From Fibrobacterota bacterium (GTDB lineage: Bacteria > Fibrobacterota > Fibrobacteria > UBA5070), in assembly GCA_016715065.1 (NCBI GenBank), contig JADKBN010000010.1, positions 62,001 through 126,000 of the forward strand: DNA of 64,000 nucleotides, given 5' to 3'. Shown one piece after another: positions 1 to 8,627 of the stretch (positions are counted from its first letter, which is position 1; each line of letters starts with the position of its first letter). The notes under the pieces were generated by a model, which was given only the letters and a program-made list of their open reading frames with translations, ran no database searches and had not been told where the DNA came from. Position numbers and translations under genes: made by a program.

Positions 1-663
<663 letters not shown>

Positions 664-667
664 GCCG

Positions 668-1834
668 ATGGAAAACGTCATCATCGTCGGCAATGTCGCG
701 GAAGACCCTTTCGCGATCGATGTCGGCCATACCTTCGGCCAGGAAGCCGACCTCTCCGACATCATCTCGCTGAAGAACTTCGCCAATGGCGAATTCTGTC
801 CGCGCTTCATCTCCGACGAGACCGATTTGACACGGATCGGCGAGAAGCTCCAGGGCTGCACGGTGGTGATCGTTTCCGCAAACAGCGACAGCCACAGCCG
901 ACAATCCTTGGCGATGCGCAACTTCCTCATCGCGCGTGCCGCCAAGGACAATGGCGCCTCGAAGGTCATCCTGGTGGAACCGGACCTGTTCTATTCCGCC
1001 CAGGACCGCGGGCCGCGCACCGAACACGGCCGGACCGCGATTCCCCGCGACGAAAAGGACTTGAAGAAGTTCGACGGACAGCCGTTCAGCTCGTTCATGT
1101 ACGCGCAACTTCTGAAGGCCGCCGGAGTGGACGGCGTGGTGACCATCCACAACCATTCCCATTCGGTGCAGGACGTTTTCCGGACGATTTTTGCCGGCGA
1201 CTTCGTGAACCTGCGTCCCATCGAACTCTATGCCCATTATCTGAAGCATTCGGACATGGTCGAACCCGGGTTGGACGGCTCCAACCTCGTTTTCTGCGCA
1301 CCGGACAAAGGTGCGCTGGAATTCGTGGAGCAGATGCACAAGGAAATGGCCATGCCCGGGCTTGGACTGTGCAAGATGTCCAAGGAACGCACCGGAGAGC
1401 GCAAGGTGGAGATCCAGGTCGCTGCGGATTCTCCCGTTTCCCTGGCCGAACTGGAAGGCAAGGACATCGTCGTGTTCGACGACATGGTCCGCACCGGCTC
1501 CACCATCGTCAAATGTTGTCAGGCGCTCAAGCTGGGCAAGCCCCGCCGCATCCTGTTTTGCGTGAGCCACTTCTATTCCAGCGAGGAAGGTCGCGAGAAC
1601 ATGGCGGCCGGAGTGATCGACGAGATCCTGACCTTGAACACCCTTCCCACCATCCTCAACCGCGACACCCAAGGGCGTCTGCGCAAGAAGATGGTCGTCC
1701 TCAAGATCGAGAAATGGATTTCCCGACATCTGCGGTCCTACTTCGGACAAGACAGCGGAAAACTCGAGCACGACTTCTACTCCGTGGACATGTCTTCGAA
1801 GAATCCTCGCTGGAAGGGATCCAGTCGAGGATAA
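668..1834 (+). CDS. prs: ribose-phosphate pyrophosphokinase, long divergent form
   Basis: Makes PRPP from ribose 5-phosphate and ATP for nucleotide, histidine and NAD synthesis. The PRPP-binding loop VVFDDMVRTGST lies near residue 275, and the N-terminal half has the typical ANSDSHSRQSLAMRNF and DGVVTIHNHSHS segments (the latter replaces the usual DLHA metal site). At 388 residues it is longer than the usual 310-320, and the flexible-loop region is unusual (RGPRTEHGRTAIPRDEKD). This suggests one of the longer, divergent PRPP synthetase classes. It starts 4 bases after the gpmI stop, with CTGAGCCG as a poor ribosome site, so translation is probably coupled. No gene follows closely: metK has its own leader. 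Confidence 0.85.
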   Translation: MENVIIVGNVAEDPFAIDVGHTFGQEADLSDIISLKNFANGEFCPRFISDETDLTRIGEKLQGCTVVIVSANSDSHSRQSLAMRNFLIARAAKDNGASKVILVEPDLFYSAQDRGPRTEHGRTAIPRDEKDLKKFDGQPFSSFMYAQLLKAAGVDGVVTIHNHSHSVQDVFRTIFAGDFVNLRPIELYAHYLKHSDMVEPGLDGSNLVFCAPDKGALEFVEQMHKEMAMPGLGLCKMSKERTGERKVEIQVAADSPVSLAELEGKDIVVFDDMVRTGSTIVKCCQALKLGKPRRILFCVSHFYSSEEGRENMAAGVIDEILTLNTLPTILNRDTQGRLRKKMVVLKIEKWISRHLRSYFGQDSGKLEHDFYSVDMSSKNPRWKGSSRG

Positions 1835-1835
1835 C

Positions 1836-1863
1836 GCATCAACGTTTCTTTATATATTGATGC
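1836..1863 (+). promoter_or_regulatory. inverted repeat and -10-like box upstream of metK
   Basis: The 7-base arms GCATCAA and TTGATGC surround an AT-rich core containing TATATT. It lies about 80 bases before the metK start, in the only gap between prs and metK. It could be a promoter with an overlapping operator. No SAM riboswitch fold was recognised in the leader. Confidence 0.35.
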
Positions 1864-1942
1864 ATCAGAAAACTCCAACAGTTCCAAGCGATGGGACCGT
1901 TAGGGGAATCGTGTGAACGTTCGATCCAAAGGAGTGCCTGGC

Positions 1943-3124
1943 ATGGCTTCCCAGTTTTTCACCTCCGAATCCGTTTCGATGGGACATCCGGACAAGGTTT
2001 CCGACCAGATCTCCGATGCCGTCCTCGATTTCTGCCTGTCCCACGACCCTCAGAGCCGCGTGGCTTGCGAGACCTTGACCACCACTGACCTCGTCGTGGT
2101 CGCTGGTGAAATCACCACCAAGGCCCCCCTGACCCGTGCCAATGTTGACGCCCTCGTGCGTGGCGTGGTGCGCGACATCGGCTATGTCGACCCGGCCATT
2201 GGATTCGCCGCCGACACCTGCCAAGTGGACATCCGCGTGCACAGCCAGTCTCCCGACATCGCCCAGGGTGTGGATGCCAAGGCCGCCGAAGGCAAGGCCA
2301 CCGCCGAGCAAGGTGCCGGCGACCAGGGCATGATGTTCGGTTTCGCGTGCAACGAGACTCCTGAGCTGATGCCCGCGCCCATCGCTTATGCGCACGCGCT
2401 GATCAACAAGCTCACCGAAATCCGCCAGAACAACGTGGTGAAGTACCTCCGTCCCGATGCCAAGAGCCAGGTCACGGTGGAATACGTGGACGGCAAGATC
2501 GCTCGCGTGGAAGCGGTGGTGATCTCCACCCAGCACGACGAGAAGGTGAGTCTGGCCACCATCAAGCGCGACATGATCGAAAAGGTCATCAAGCAGGTCA
2601 TTCCGGCCACCCTCCTGGACAAGAAGACCAAGTACCACATCAACCCCACCGGCAAGTTCGTGGTCGGCGGACCCCACGGCGACTGCGGCCTGACTGGTCG
2701 CAAGATCATCGTCGACACCTACGGCGGCATGGCCCGCCACGGCGGCGGCGCGTTCTCGGGCAAGGATCCGTCCAAGGTGGACCGTTCCGCGGCCTACGCG
2801 GCTCGCTACGTGGCCAAGAACATCGTGGCCGCCAAGCTCGCCACCCGCTGCGAAGTCCAGCTGGCCTACGCCATCGGCTACCCCGAACCCGTCTCCATCC
2901 TGGTGGACACCTTCGGAACCGGCAAAGTGGACCAGGCCAAGCTGGAGAAGGCCGTGGCCAAAGTGTTCGACCTCAAGCCCGCCGGAATCGTCAAGATGCT
3001 GGACCTGAAGAAGCCTCGCTACCGCGCCACCGCGGCGGGCGGCCACTTCGGTCGCGCCGGTAAGGAATTCACCTGGGAAAAGACCGACAAGGTCAAGGAG
3101 CTCAAGGCCGCCGTCGGCCTTTGA
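1943..3124 (+). CDS. metK: S-adenosylmethionine synthetase
   Basis: Forms S-adenosylmethionine from methionine and ATP in the cytosol. The N-terminus FFTSESVSMGHPDKVSDQIS is the classical ATP-binding start of the family. Other signatures are GAGDQGMMFGFAC near residue 115, GPHGDCGLTGRKIIVDTYGG near 245 and the glycine-rich GGGAFSGKDPSKVDRSAAY near 270. The predicted length of 393 residues is normal. I chose the ATG at 1943 because AAAGGAG ends eight bases before it; a GTG at 1913 would add ten residues not seen in the family. A strong terminator follows. The two radical SAM enzymes and the methyltransferase elsewhere in the window would depend on its product. Confidence 0.97.
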   Translation: MASQFFTSESVSMGHPDKVSDQISDAVLDFCLSHDPQSRVACETLTTTDLVVVAGEITTKAPLTRANVDALVRGVVRDIGYVDPAIGFAADTCQVDIRVHSQSPDIAQGVDAKAAEGKATAEQGAGDQGMMFGFACNETPELMPAPIAYAHALINKLTEIRQNNVVKYLRPDAKSQVTVEYVDGKIARVEAVVISTQHDEKVSLATIKRDMIEKVIKQVIPATLLDKKTKYHINPTGKFVVGGPHGDCGLTGRKIIVDTYGGMARHGGGAFSGKDPSKVDRSAAYAARYVAKNIVAAKLATRCEVQLAYAIGYPEPVSILVDTFGTGKVDQAKLEKAVAKVFDLKPAGIVKMLDLKKPRYRATAAGGHFGRAGKEFTWEKTDKVKELKAAVGL

Positions 3125-3156
3125 TCCTCGACGCCTTCGGGCGTTGATTGAATAGG

Positions 3157-3187
3157 AAACCCCACCTCGACCGAGGTGGGGTTTTTC
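3157..3187 (+). terminator. rho-independent terminator after metK
   Basis: AAACCCCACCTC and GAGGTGGGGTTT form a 12-bp stem around a 4-base loop, followed by further T. It lies between the convergent metK and ABC-F genes and could serve both, since the opposite strand has an A/T flank as well. Confidence 0.9.
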
Positions 3188-3232
3188 GTATCCGCAAAAC
3201 GACGGATGACGGAAATTGACGCGCGGCGGCGT

Positions 3233-4861
3233 TTATTTTTTCTTGCCCTTCAGGCGGCCGATCATTTCGTCGCGGGTGCCGCCCACGTAGTCTTCGTACG
3301 GACCGCGGTAATCGATCACCTGGCCGTCGATGATTTCGATCACCCGAGTGGCCAGCGAACTGACGAACGTGCGGTCGTGCGACACGAAGATCAAGGACCC
3401 TTCGTAGTCCTTCAGTTCTTCGTTCAGGGCCGCGATCGCTTCCAGATCCAGGTGGTTGGTGGGCTCGTCCAGGATGATGGTGTTGGGTTGCTGGGCCATC
3501 AGCATGGCAAACAGCAATCGCGCCTTCTCGCCGCCGGAAAGGACCTTGGTGAGCTTCATCTGGGCGTCGCCGGAAAACAGCATCCGGCCCAACAAGGCGC
3601 GGATGTCCTGCTGACCCCAGGTGGGACGGAACTGGTAGAGCCAGTCGAAAGCGGTCATTTCGGGATCCAGCAACTCGAACGGATCCTGCGGGAAGTACGA
3701 CTTGATCGCCGACTGTCCCCACGTGATGGCACCGGACACAGGCTGGATCTGGTCCATCAACAATTTCAGCAGGGTGGTCTTGCCCACGCCGTTGACACCG
3801 ATGATCGCGACCTTCTCGCCGTTGACGATGTCGATGTTCAAGTTGGAATACAGAACCTTATCGGCTTCGAAGCCCATCTTGAGATCCTTGAGACCAACCA
3901 CCTGACGGCCACAGGGTTTCTCGATCTTGAGCACGGGCCGCGGCGCCACGCGCGAGCTCGGGCGCAGCTCGACCATGTCTTCCTTGATCTTTTCCAGCTG
4001 CTTCTGGCGCGAGCTGGCCTGGGAAGCCTTGGATGCGTTGGCGGAAAAGCGCGCCACGAAGTCCTGGAGCTCTTCCTTCTTCTTCTGCATCCGGTCGTTG
4101 TGGGCCTGGGCGCGTTCGCGAGCCTGGCGCACGGCGGTTTCCCACTGCGAGTAGTTGCCGGTGAACTGGTTGATCTCCTTGTAATCGACGTCCAGGATGT
4201 GCGTGCACACGTTGTCCAGGAAGTGGCGGTCGTGGGAGATCACCACCACGAGGCCCTCGTACTGCTTGAGGATCTTCTCCAACCAGGAAATCGTGTGGAT
4301 GTCCAGGTGGTTGGTGGGTTCGTCCAGCATCAACACGTCCGGCCGGGCGAAGAGGACCTGGGCCAAGAGCACGCGCAATTTCCATCCGCCAACAAGATTT
4401 GTCAGTGGGTCGTTGTGCTGGTCGGTGGTGATCCCCAAGCCTTCCAGGAGCTCGCCTGCACGGGCTTCGGCCATGTAGCCGTCCAGATCGGCGAATTCCA
4501 TCTCCAAATCGGCGACGAGGTGGCCTTCTTCTTCGGTCATCTCCGTCTTCGCGTAGAGAGCTTCGCGCTGCTTCATCACCTCCCAGAAACGGGGATGGCC
4601 CTGGAGGACGGTCTCCATGATCGTGAAGCCGTCGAAGGCATTGTGATCCTGGCGCAGATACCCGCGAGTGCGGTTGGGCTCGAACTCGATGTCGCCATCG
4701 GTCTGGGTTTCCTCGCCCTGGAGGATCTTGATGAGAGTGGTCTTGCCGGAGCCGTTGCCGCCGATCAGACCGTAGCGGTTGCCGCCCTTGAGCTTGAGGT
4801 TGACGTTCGAGTAGAGGACCCGATCGCCGAACTGCATCGATAGTTCATTGATGATGATCAT
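3233..4861 (-). CDS. ABC-F family ATPase (YbiT/EttA-like)
   Basis: A soluble protein with two ABC ATPase domains and no membrane segment, as in the ABC-F translation factors that act on the ribosome E site. Domain 1 has Walker A GGNGSGKTT near residue 35 and LMLDEPTNHLD near 185. A charged linker rich in K, E and Q follows (about 240-310). Domain 2 has GVNGVGKTT near 355, the signature LSGGEKARL near 440 and IILDEPTNHLD. The first signature is LVGGWKLR instead of LSGG, a mild deviation. The Lys-rich end RLKGKKK is common in the family. Length 542 fits YbiT-type members. Ribosome-related function is known for the family; the exact role here is inferred. Confidence 0.93.
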   Translation of the reverse strand: MIIINELSMQFGDRVLYSNVNLKLKGGNRYGLIGGNGSGKTTLIKILQGEETQTDGDIEFEPNRTRGYLRQDHNAFDGFTIMETVLQGHPRFWEVMKQREALYAKTEMTEEEGHLVADLEMEFADLDGYMAEARAGELLEGLGITTDQHNDPLTNLVGGWKLRVLLAQVLFARPDVLMLDEPTNHLDIHTISWLEKILKQYEGLVVVISHDRHFLDNVCTHILDVDYKEINQFTGNYSQWETAVRQARERAQAHNDRMQKKKEELQDFVARFSANASKASQASSRQKQLEKIKEDMVELRPSSRVAPRPVLKIEKPCGRQVVGLKDLKMGFEADKVLYSNLNIDIVNGEKVAIIGVNGVGKTTLLKLLMDQIQPVSGAITWGQSAIKSYFPQDPFELLDPEMTAFDWLYQFRPTWGQQDIRALLGRMLFSGDAQMKLTKVLSGGEKARLLFAMLMAQQPNTIILDEPTNHLDLEAIAALNEELKDYEGSLIFVSHDRTFVSSLATRVIEIIDGQVIDYRGPYEDYVGGTRDEMIGRLKGKKK

Positions 4862-4960
4862 GAGAATCGGGAAAAATAGGTCATCCGAAGGACGGATGGA
4901 TCCTCGGGGGGCAAGTCTTCTATCTTCCTCAGGCTAAGTTTATCCGAAAGGTTCCCGAAA

Positions 4961-5695
4961 ATGTTCCTCCCCCTGCTTGCCACGCTGTTTTTTTCGAGTC
5001 CAGATACCGCGAAACACCCCGATACCCTGTCCGCCCCCAAGCCGGTCACGCGCCAAGCCCTCACCGTGGAGCAGGAGATGGTTTCTTCCTACGAACGCTT
5101 CGGGAAATGGCAATTCGGTGTTTCGGGAGGCACCTCCTCCGGCGGAGGATTGGCGGTGCGCCGCTGGTTCGACGCGAAAAATGGTATCGAAATGCACGGC
5201 TACGCGTACCTCTCGAAGAAGAAATACCCGGAGGATGGGGATTCATGGGGCTCCAATGAATCCAGCGATGGCCACTACTACGGCAGCGATACGGGAACGG
5301 TCGCCTCCGGAGAGGTTCTTGTTGGAATCGTCTATCTGCGCGAGGTGATGCGCGTCCACCTGTTCAATGCCGAAGGGTTGTTCAAAGGCCCCAATCACCT
5401 GCGTGGACTCACTTTTGTCGGGATCGGGGGATACACCAGCTACGAGGACCGCGATTTGAAGTCACCCACATACAACTACGACTACACCTACAATACCAGC
5501 ACAAAAACCACCAATCACATCGATGTCCATACCTCGTCCAGTCAGGTGTTGGGAGGTGCCGGTGGAGGTGTGGAGTTCGAATTTGGACGGTTGTCCGTGC
5601 ATTTGATGGTCGGAATGGGCGGATTCTACCGGTTCGATCCTTCCGAGTACCAGTTGGGCCCCACCGTGGACGGCGGACTCTTCCTGCGGTTCTGA
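4961..5695 (+). CDS. small outer-membrane beta-barrel protein, unknown function
   Basis: 244 residues with a short hydrophobic N-terminus (MFLPLLATLFFSS) that may be a signal peptide, although it lacks a basic n-region. The body alternates glycine-rich and aromatic stretches (for example GLTFVGIGGYTSYED, VHLMVGMGGFYRF) and ends in LFLRF, a terminal phenylalanine typical of barrels inserted by BAM. Tyr/Thr-rich segments lie near residues 165-190. AAAGG lies 9 bases before the ATG, and a TATCTT box lies about 35 bases upstream. The gene runs convergently into the large outer-membrane protein, with only 7 bases between stops. I do not recognise the family. Confidence 0.6.
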   Translation: MFLPLLATLFFSSPDTAKHPDTLSAPKPVTRQALTVEQEMVSSYERFGKWQFGVSGGTSSGGGLAVRRWFDAKNGIEMHGYAYLSKKKYPEDGDSWGSNESSDGHYYGSDTGTVASGEVLVGIVYLREVMRVHLFNAEGLFKGPNHLRGLTFVGIGGYTSYEDRDLKSPTYNYDYTYNTSTKTTNHIDVHTSSSQVLGGAGGGVEFEFGRLSVHLMVGMGGFYRFDPSEYQLGPTVDGGLFLRF

Positions 5696-5702
5696 CCCCG
5701 GT

Positions 5703-8621
5703 TCAGAAGTTCGCCCGCGCCTGCGCGGACAATTTTTGAAACAAGGGCCGATCCGGCTCGTCTCGCAAGGTCCAGTCCAGGTTCGCCTGGACCTTGTCCT
5801 TCCAGGCCCAGTCGATGCCCGCCTGGGCGCGCCAAGTCCTTCCCGGCGGGAATCCGTCCGTCAATCGCGTACCGGATGGCCCGTCCATCCGAGCATCGGC
5901 GCGCCTACCCTCCGCCCGTAGTTTGAGACCTTTGGGCAGATTGGCTGTCGCCACCAGGTAGGGCGAGTTCAGGAAGGTCCGGAAATCGTCCTTGTCCTGA
6001 CGGCCCTCGCCCCACTGGCCCAGCCATCCCGGACGGATTTCCCAGGCTTTGGCGACCCGCAGCCCGAACGACGGATCCAACCTCCAACGCAATTCTTCGC
6101 GCCGGTAGGAGGGCTCGCGTTGGATCAGGTTTCCGCGTTGGGCACCCAGCAACAGCCGATGGCCACGTTCCAGGGTGGTGCTCCAGTCCATCGTTTCCAC
6201 CAGCTCCCGCTCCACGCTCCCCGCGGTATAGGTTCCCACCGCGAAGCGCCGGTTCCAGCCCAGATCCAGCCGGTGGGAAGAGTGGGTCCACCACAGGTCG
6301 GACCCGAGCTCGGACGAGGCTTGGGGGCACGTTTCCAGGGAGGCATCGTCGAAGTCGGGAAACAATCCGGCAACGCTGTCGGTCTGGTCCCACTTGCCGT
6401 GCAGCCGCCCTCCCAGATCGGCGACGAGCCCGGTCAATGTGGGACGGATTTTGACCGGGACGACTTCCAGGTCGGCGGAGAGCGATTTCCGGTTGGCGCG
6501 CACCGCCTTGATGCTCGTGTCCAGACGCGTGCCGGCATAGCGCAGGTCGCCTTCGTCGGAAAGAACCACCGTCCGCAGGAGGGTATCCCACGCGTACGCC
6601 CCCGTACCCTTGGGCACGGTGTCGTACGCGGGGACTTCGGGCTGGAATGCCGTGCTGGACAGTCGCCAGTGGCCGGTGGCGCGCAAGCCGTCCAGGGGCC
6701 AGGCGGCCGCGGTGGCCTCGCCCAGCCAGTTGTCGGATTCTGTCCACGGAAAACGTTCGGCCGACCGGCGACTTCGGGTTTCCCAGTCGGCCGAAAGTTC
6801 CAGCGAGCCCAGCGACGGTGTCCATTTGGCTTGCGCGGCGGCTCCATTCCATCGGGCGGTGTCGAACTGTCCGCGCAAGTCCCGCCGATCCGCCACGGCC
6901 TCGGAGCCCAGTCGGCTGGACAGATCCAAGGTCCAATCGTCTCCGGGACTCCATCGCGTGCCGCCTTCGCCGGATAGCTTCACCCACCGGGATCCCATTC
7001 CCGTGTCCTTCGGGGTGGCCAGTTCGCTTTTGGCTTCCAGGCGGGGAATCCAGGCTCCCAACGGCCACGAAGCGCGGCCGAGGGTGCGGGTGGCCTCCCA
7101 GGGCAAGCCGCCCTGGTCGCGGCGGCTCCAGGCGGCCTCGGCCAAAAGTTGGCGGTCCGAGTCCAGGTCGATCCCGGTCCGGACCTGGGCGCGCGACAGG
7201 AACGCATCCGATCGCGCTTGCGCACCCGCCAGGCTCCAAACGCCGATCCCTCGCAGCACCTGCCAGGAGAGCGATCCGGTTCCCGTCGATCGTTCCTGGC
7301 TGGAAGCCATTCCCGGTTCGCCCTGGATCCAGTCCGATGATCCCGACCCTAATGTGTCGGGCGAGGAGATCCCATGGTAGTCCTGCTGCAGGTGGTCGGC
7401 CTTCACGGTGGCGGTCCAGAGTCCCGCTCCGGAGCGATCCAGAAATCGTCCCGCCCGGGATCCGGTGGCGAAGGCCAGGAAAATTCCCTCTCGGGTCGGG
7501 TCTGCGTCGGAAGACAAATTCCGGTTCAAGGTGGAGCCCCGGAAGTCCGTACGGATCCAAAGCGAGGAATCCCCCCAGGCCCCGCGCACTCCGGCTTCCC
7601 CCACTTGGCGTGCCATGGGGATCGGGTTTCCGCTGGAATCGCGGGCCCGGAGCGAATCGGATCCTGCCTCGCGCAGGATCCGGTTGGTGATGGAATCCGA
7701 CGCGTAGGAGAGCGCATGGTCGGGCTGGTCTCCCTCCTGGAGAGCCCAGGCCTCCCATCGCAGACCGCCACGCGATCCCTCGGTCCGGGCGCCAGCGAAG
7801 GTGCGCTCGTAGTCCAGGTCGGCGGCTTGGAATTCCACTTCGATGCGATCCCCCGCATGGATGCGCCGGCGCGGAGAAAAGTCCAGTCTTCCTTCCAGGT
7901 AGCGCACCAGGTAGTCTGCGTCCCCGCCGGAGGTCAGAAGTTGTCCATTGAGACGGACACGTTCGGAGCCGGGAACCACTGCGCCCCGCGCGTCGGTGGC
8001 GTTTCGAACCAGCGCGTAGCCCTCCTGCTGGCCATCCACTCCGTCGATCGCGCTGCGCACCCATCTGGCGGCGGGACCGCCCACGATTCCCTGGATCCGG
8101 TCGGCATCGTGCTTCCACAGCACGCTCCAGCCCCGCAGACGCCTCTGGAAGCCTCCCGCCAGCCCGGGAGTGAGGTTCCAATCCTGATCACCCAACCGTG
8201 TCGCCCAATGGAGCGACGACACGTCGATCCAAATTTCGTCCACCTCCCGAAGCGACGCGCTGGCTCCCTGGGCGGAAAGGGGAAGGTTCCCATCCGAGAT
8301 ACGGGCGTCCAGGTCCACGCCGGGGCGCAGGGGCCCCTTGGCGGTCAGGAAGAGCGATTGCTCCAGGGCCACGCCTCCATCGCCCCCGATTCCCACCTGG
8401 ATGGTCTTCGAGCCCTGGATCGCCAGCTTCGAGGAATCGTCGGCCGACGGCCCCGTGCGATTGCGCGAGGCCGTCCCCGAGGAGTCCGCGAGGTCGGCCA
8501 AGGTCCGGTGCTGGACGACCAGGGGAAGCCAAGGAGGGTTCTTAACGGAATGCGTCAGCGAGTCCGCATCGGCGGCGGGGGCCAGCAGGAGGGCCGCCAC
8601 CCACGCAAGCGGTGAAAGCAC
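5703..8621 (-). CDS. large outer-membrane beta-barrel protein (972 aa), conserved-type unknown
   Basis: It begins with a hydrophobic stretch (WVAALLLAPAADA) that reads as a signal peptide and ends in ANF, as barrel proteins often do. Residues about 70-130 hold a motif set (SLFLTAKGPLRPGVDLDARI, then LREVDEIWIDV) that resembles large surface/barrel proteins of the FCB group with SprA-like N-termini. Near residue 225 is a GGDADYLVRYLEGRLDFSP segment of the same type. The rest is long alternating Trp/Arg/Leu beta-strand sequence. The start is GTG, in the same frame as smc and only six bases after the smc TGA, so the two genes are co-transcribed. Secretion or cell-envelope assembly is a guess from resemblance, not proven. 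Confidence 0.65.
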   Translation of the reverse strand: MLSPLAWVAALLLAPAADADSLTHSVKNPPWLPLVVQHRTLADLADSSGTASRNRTGPSADDSSKLAIQGSKTIQVGIGGDGGVALEQSLFLTAKGPLRPGVDLDARISDGNLPLSAQGASASLREVDEIWIDVSSLHWATRLGDQDWNLTPGLAGGFQRRLRGWSVLWKHDADRIQGIVGGPAARWVRSAIDGVDGQQEGYALVRNATDARGAVVPGSERVRLNGQLLTSGGDADYLVRYLEGRLDFSPRRRIHAGDRIEVEFQAADLDYERTFAGARTEGSRGGLRWEAWALQEGDQPDHALSYASDSITNRILREAGSDSLRARDSSGNPIPMARQVGEAGVRGAWGDSSLWIRTDFRGSTLNRNLSSDADPTREGIFLAFATGSRAGRFLDRSGAGLWTATVKADHLQQDYHGISSPDTLGSGSSDWIQGEPGMASSQERSTGTGSLSWQVLRGIGVWSLAGAQARSDAFLSRAQVRTGIDLDSDRQLLAEAAWSRRDQGGLPWEATRTLGRASWPLGAWIPRLEAKSELATPKDTGMGSRWVKLSGEGGTRWSPGDDWTLDLSSRLGSEAVADRRDLRGQFDTARWNGAAAQAKWTPSLGSLELSADWETRSRRSAERFPWTESDNWLGEATAAAWPLDGLRATGHWRLSSTAFQPEVPAYDTVPKGTGAYAWDTLLRTVVLSDEGDLRYAGTRLDTSIKAVRANRKSLSADLEVVPVKIRPTLTGLVADLGGRLHGKWDQTDSVAGLFPDFDDASLETCPQASSELGSDLWWTHSSHRLDLGWNRRFAVGTYTAGSVERELVETMDWSTTLERGHRLLLGAQRGNLIQREPSYRREELRWRLDPSFGLRVAKAWEIRPGWLGQWGEGRQDKDDFRTFLNSPYLVATANLPKGLKLRAEGRRADARMDGPSGTRLTDGFPPGRTWRAQAGIDWAWKDKVQANLDWTLRDEPDRPLFQKLSAQARANF

Positions 8622-8627
8622 CGGGGT

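Noticed and set aside
1864..1942. SAM riboswitch in the metK leader
   Set aside because: Fewer than 80 bases and no SAM-I, SAM-II or SAM/SAH core could be traced by eye.
3176..4843. Long plus-strand open frame opposite the ABC-F gene
   Set aside because: It is the antisense shadow of a clear two-domain ATPase. Its composition (His, Val and Gly rich) has no domain logic.
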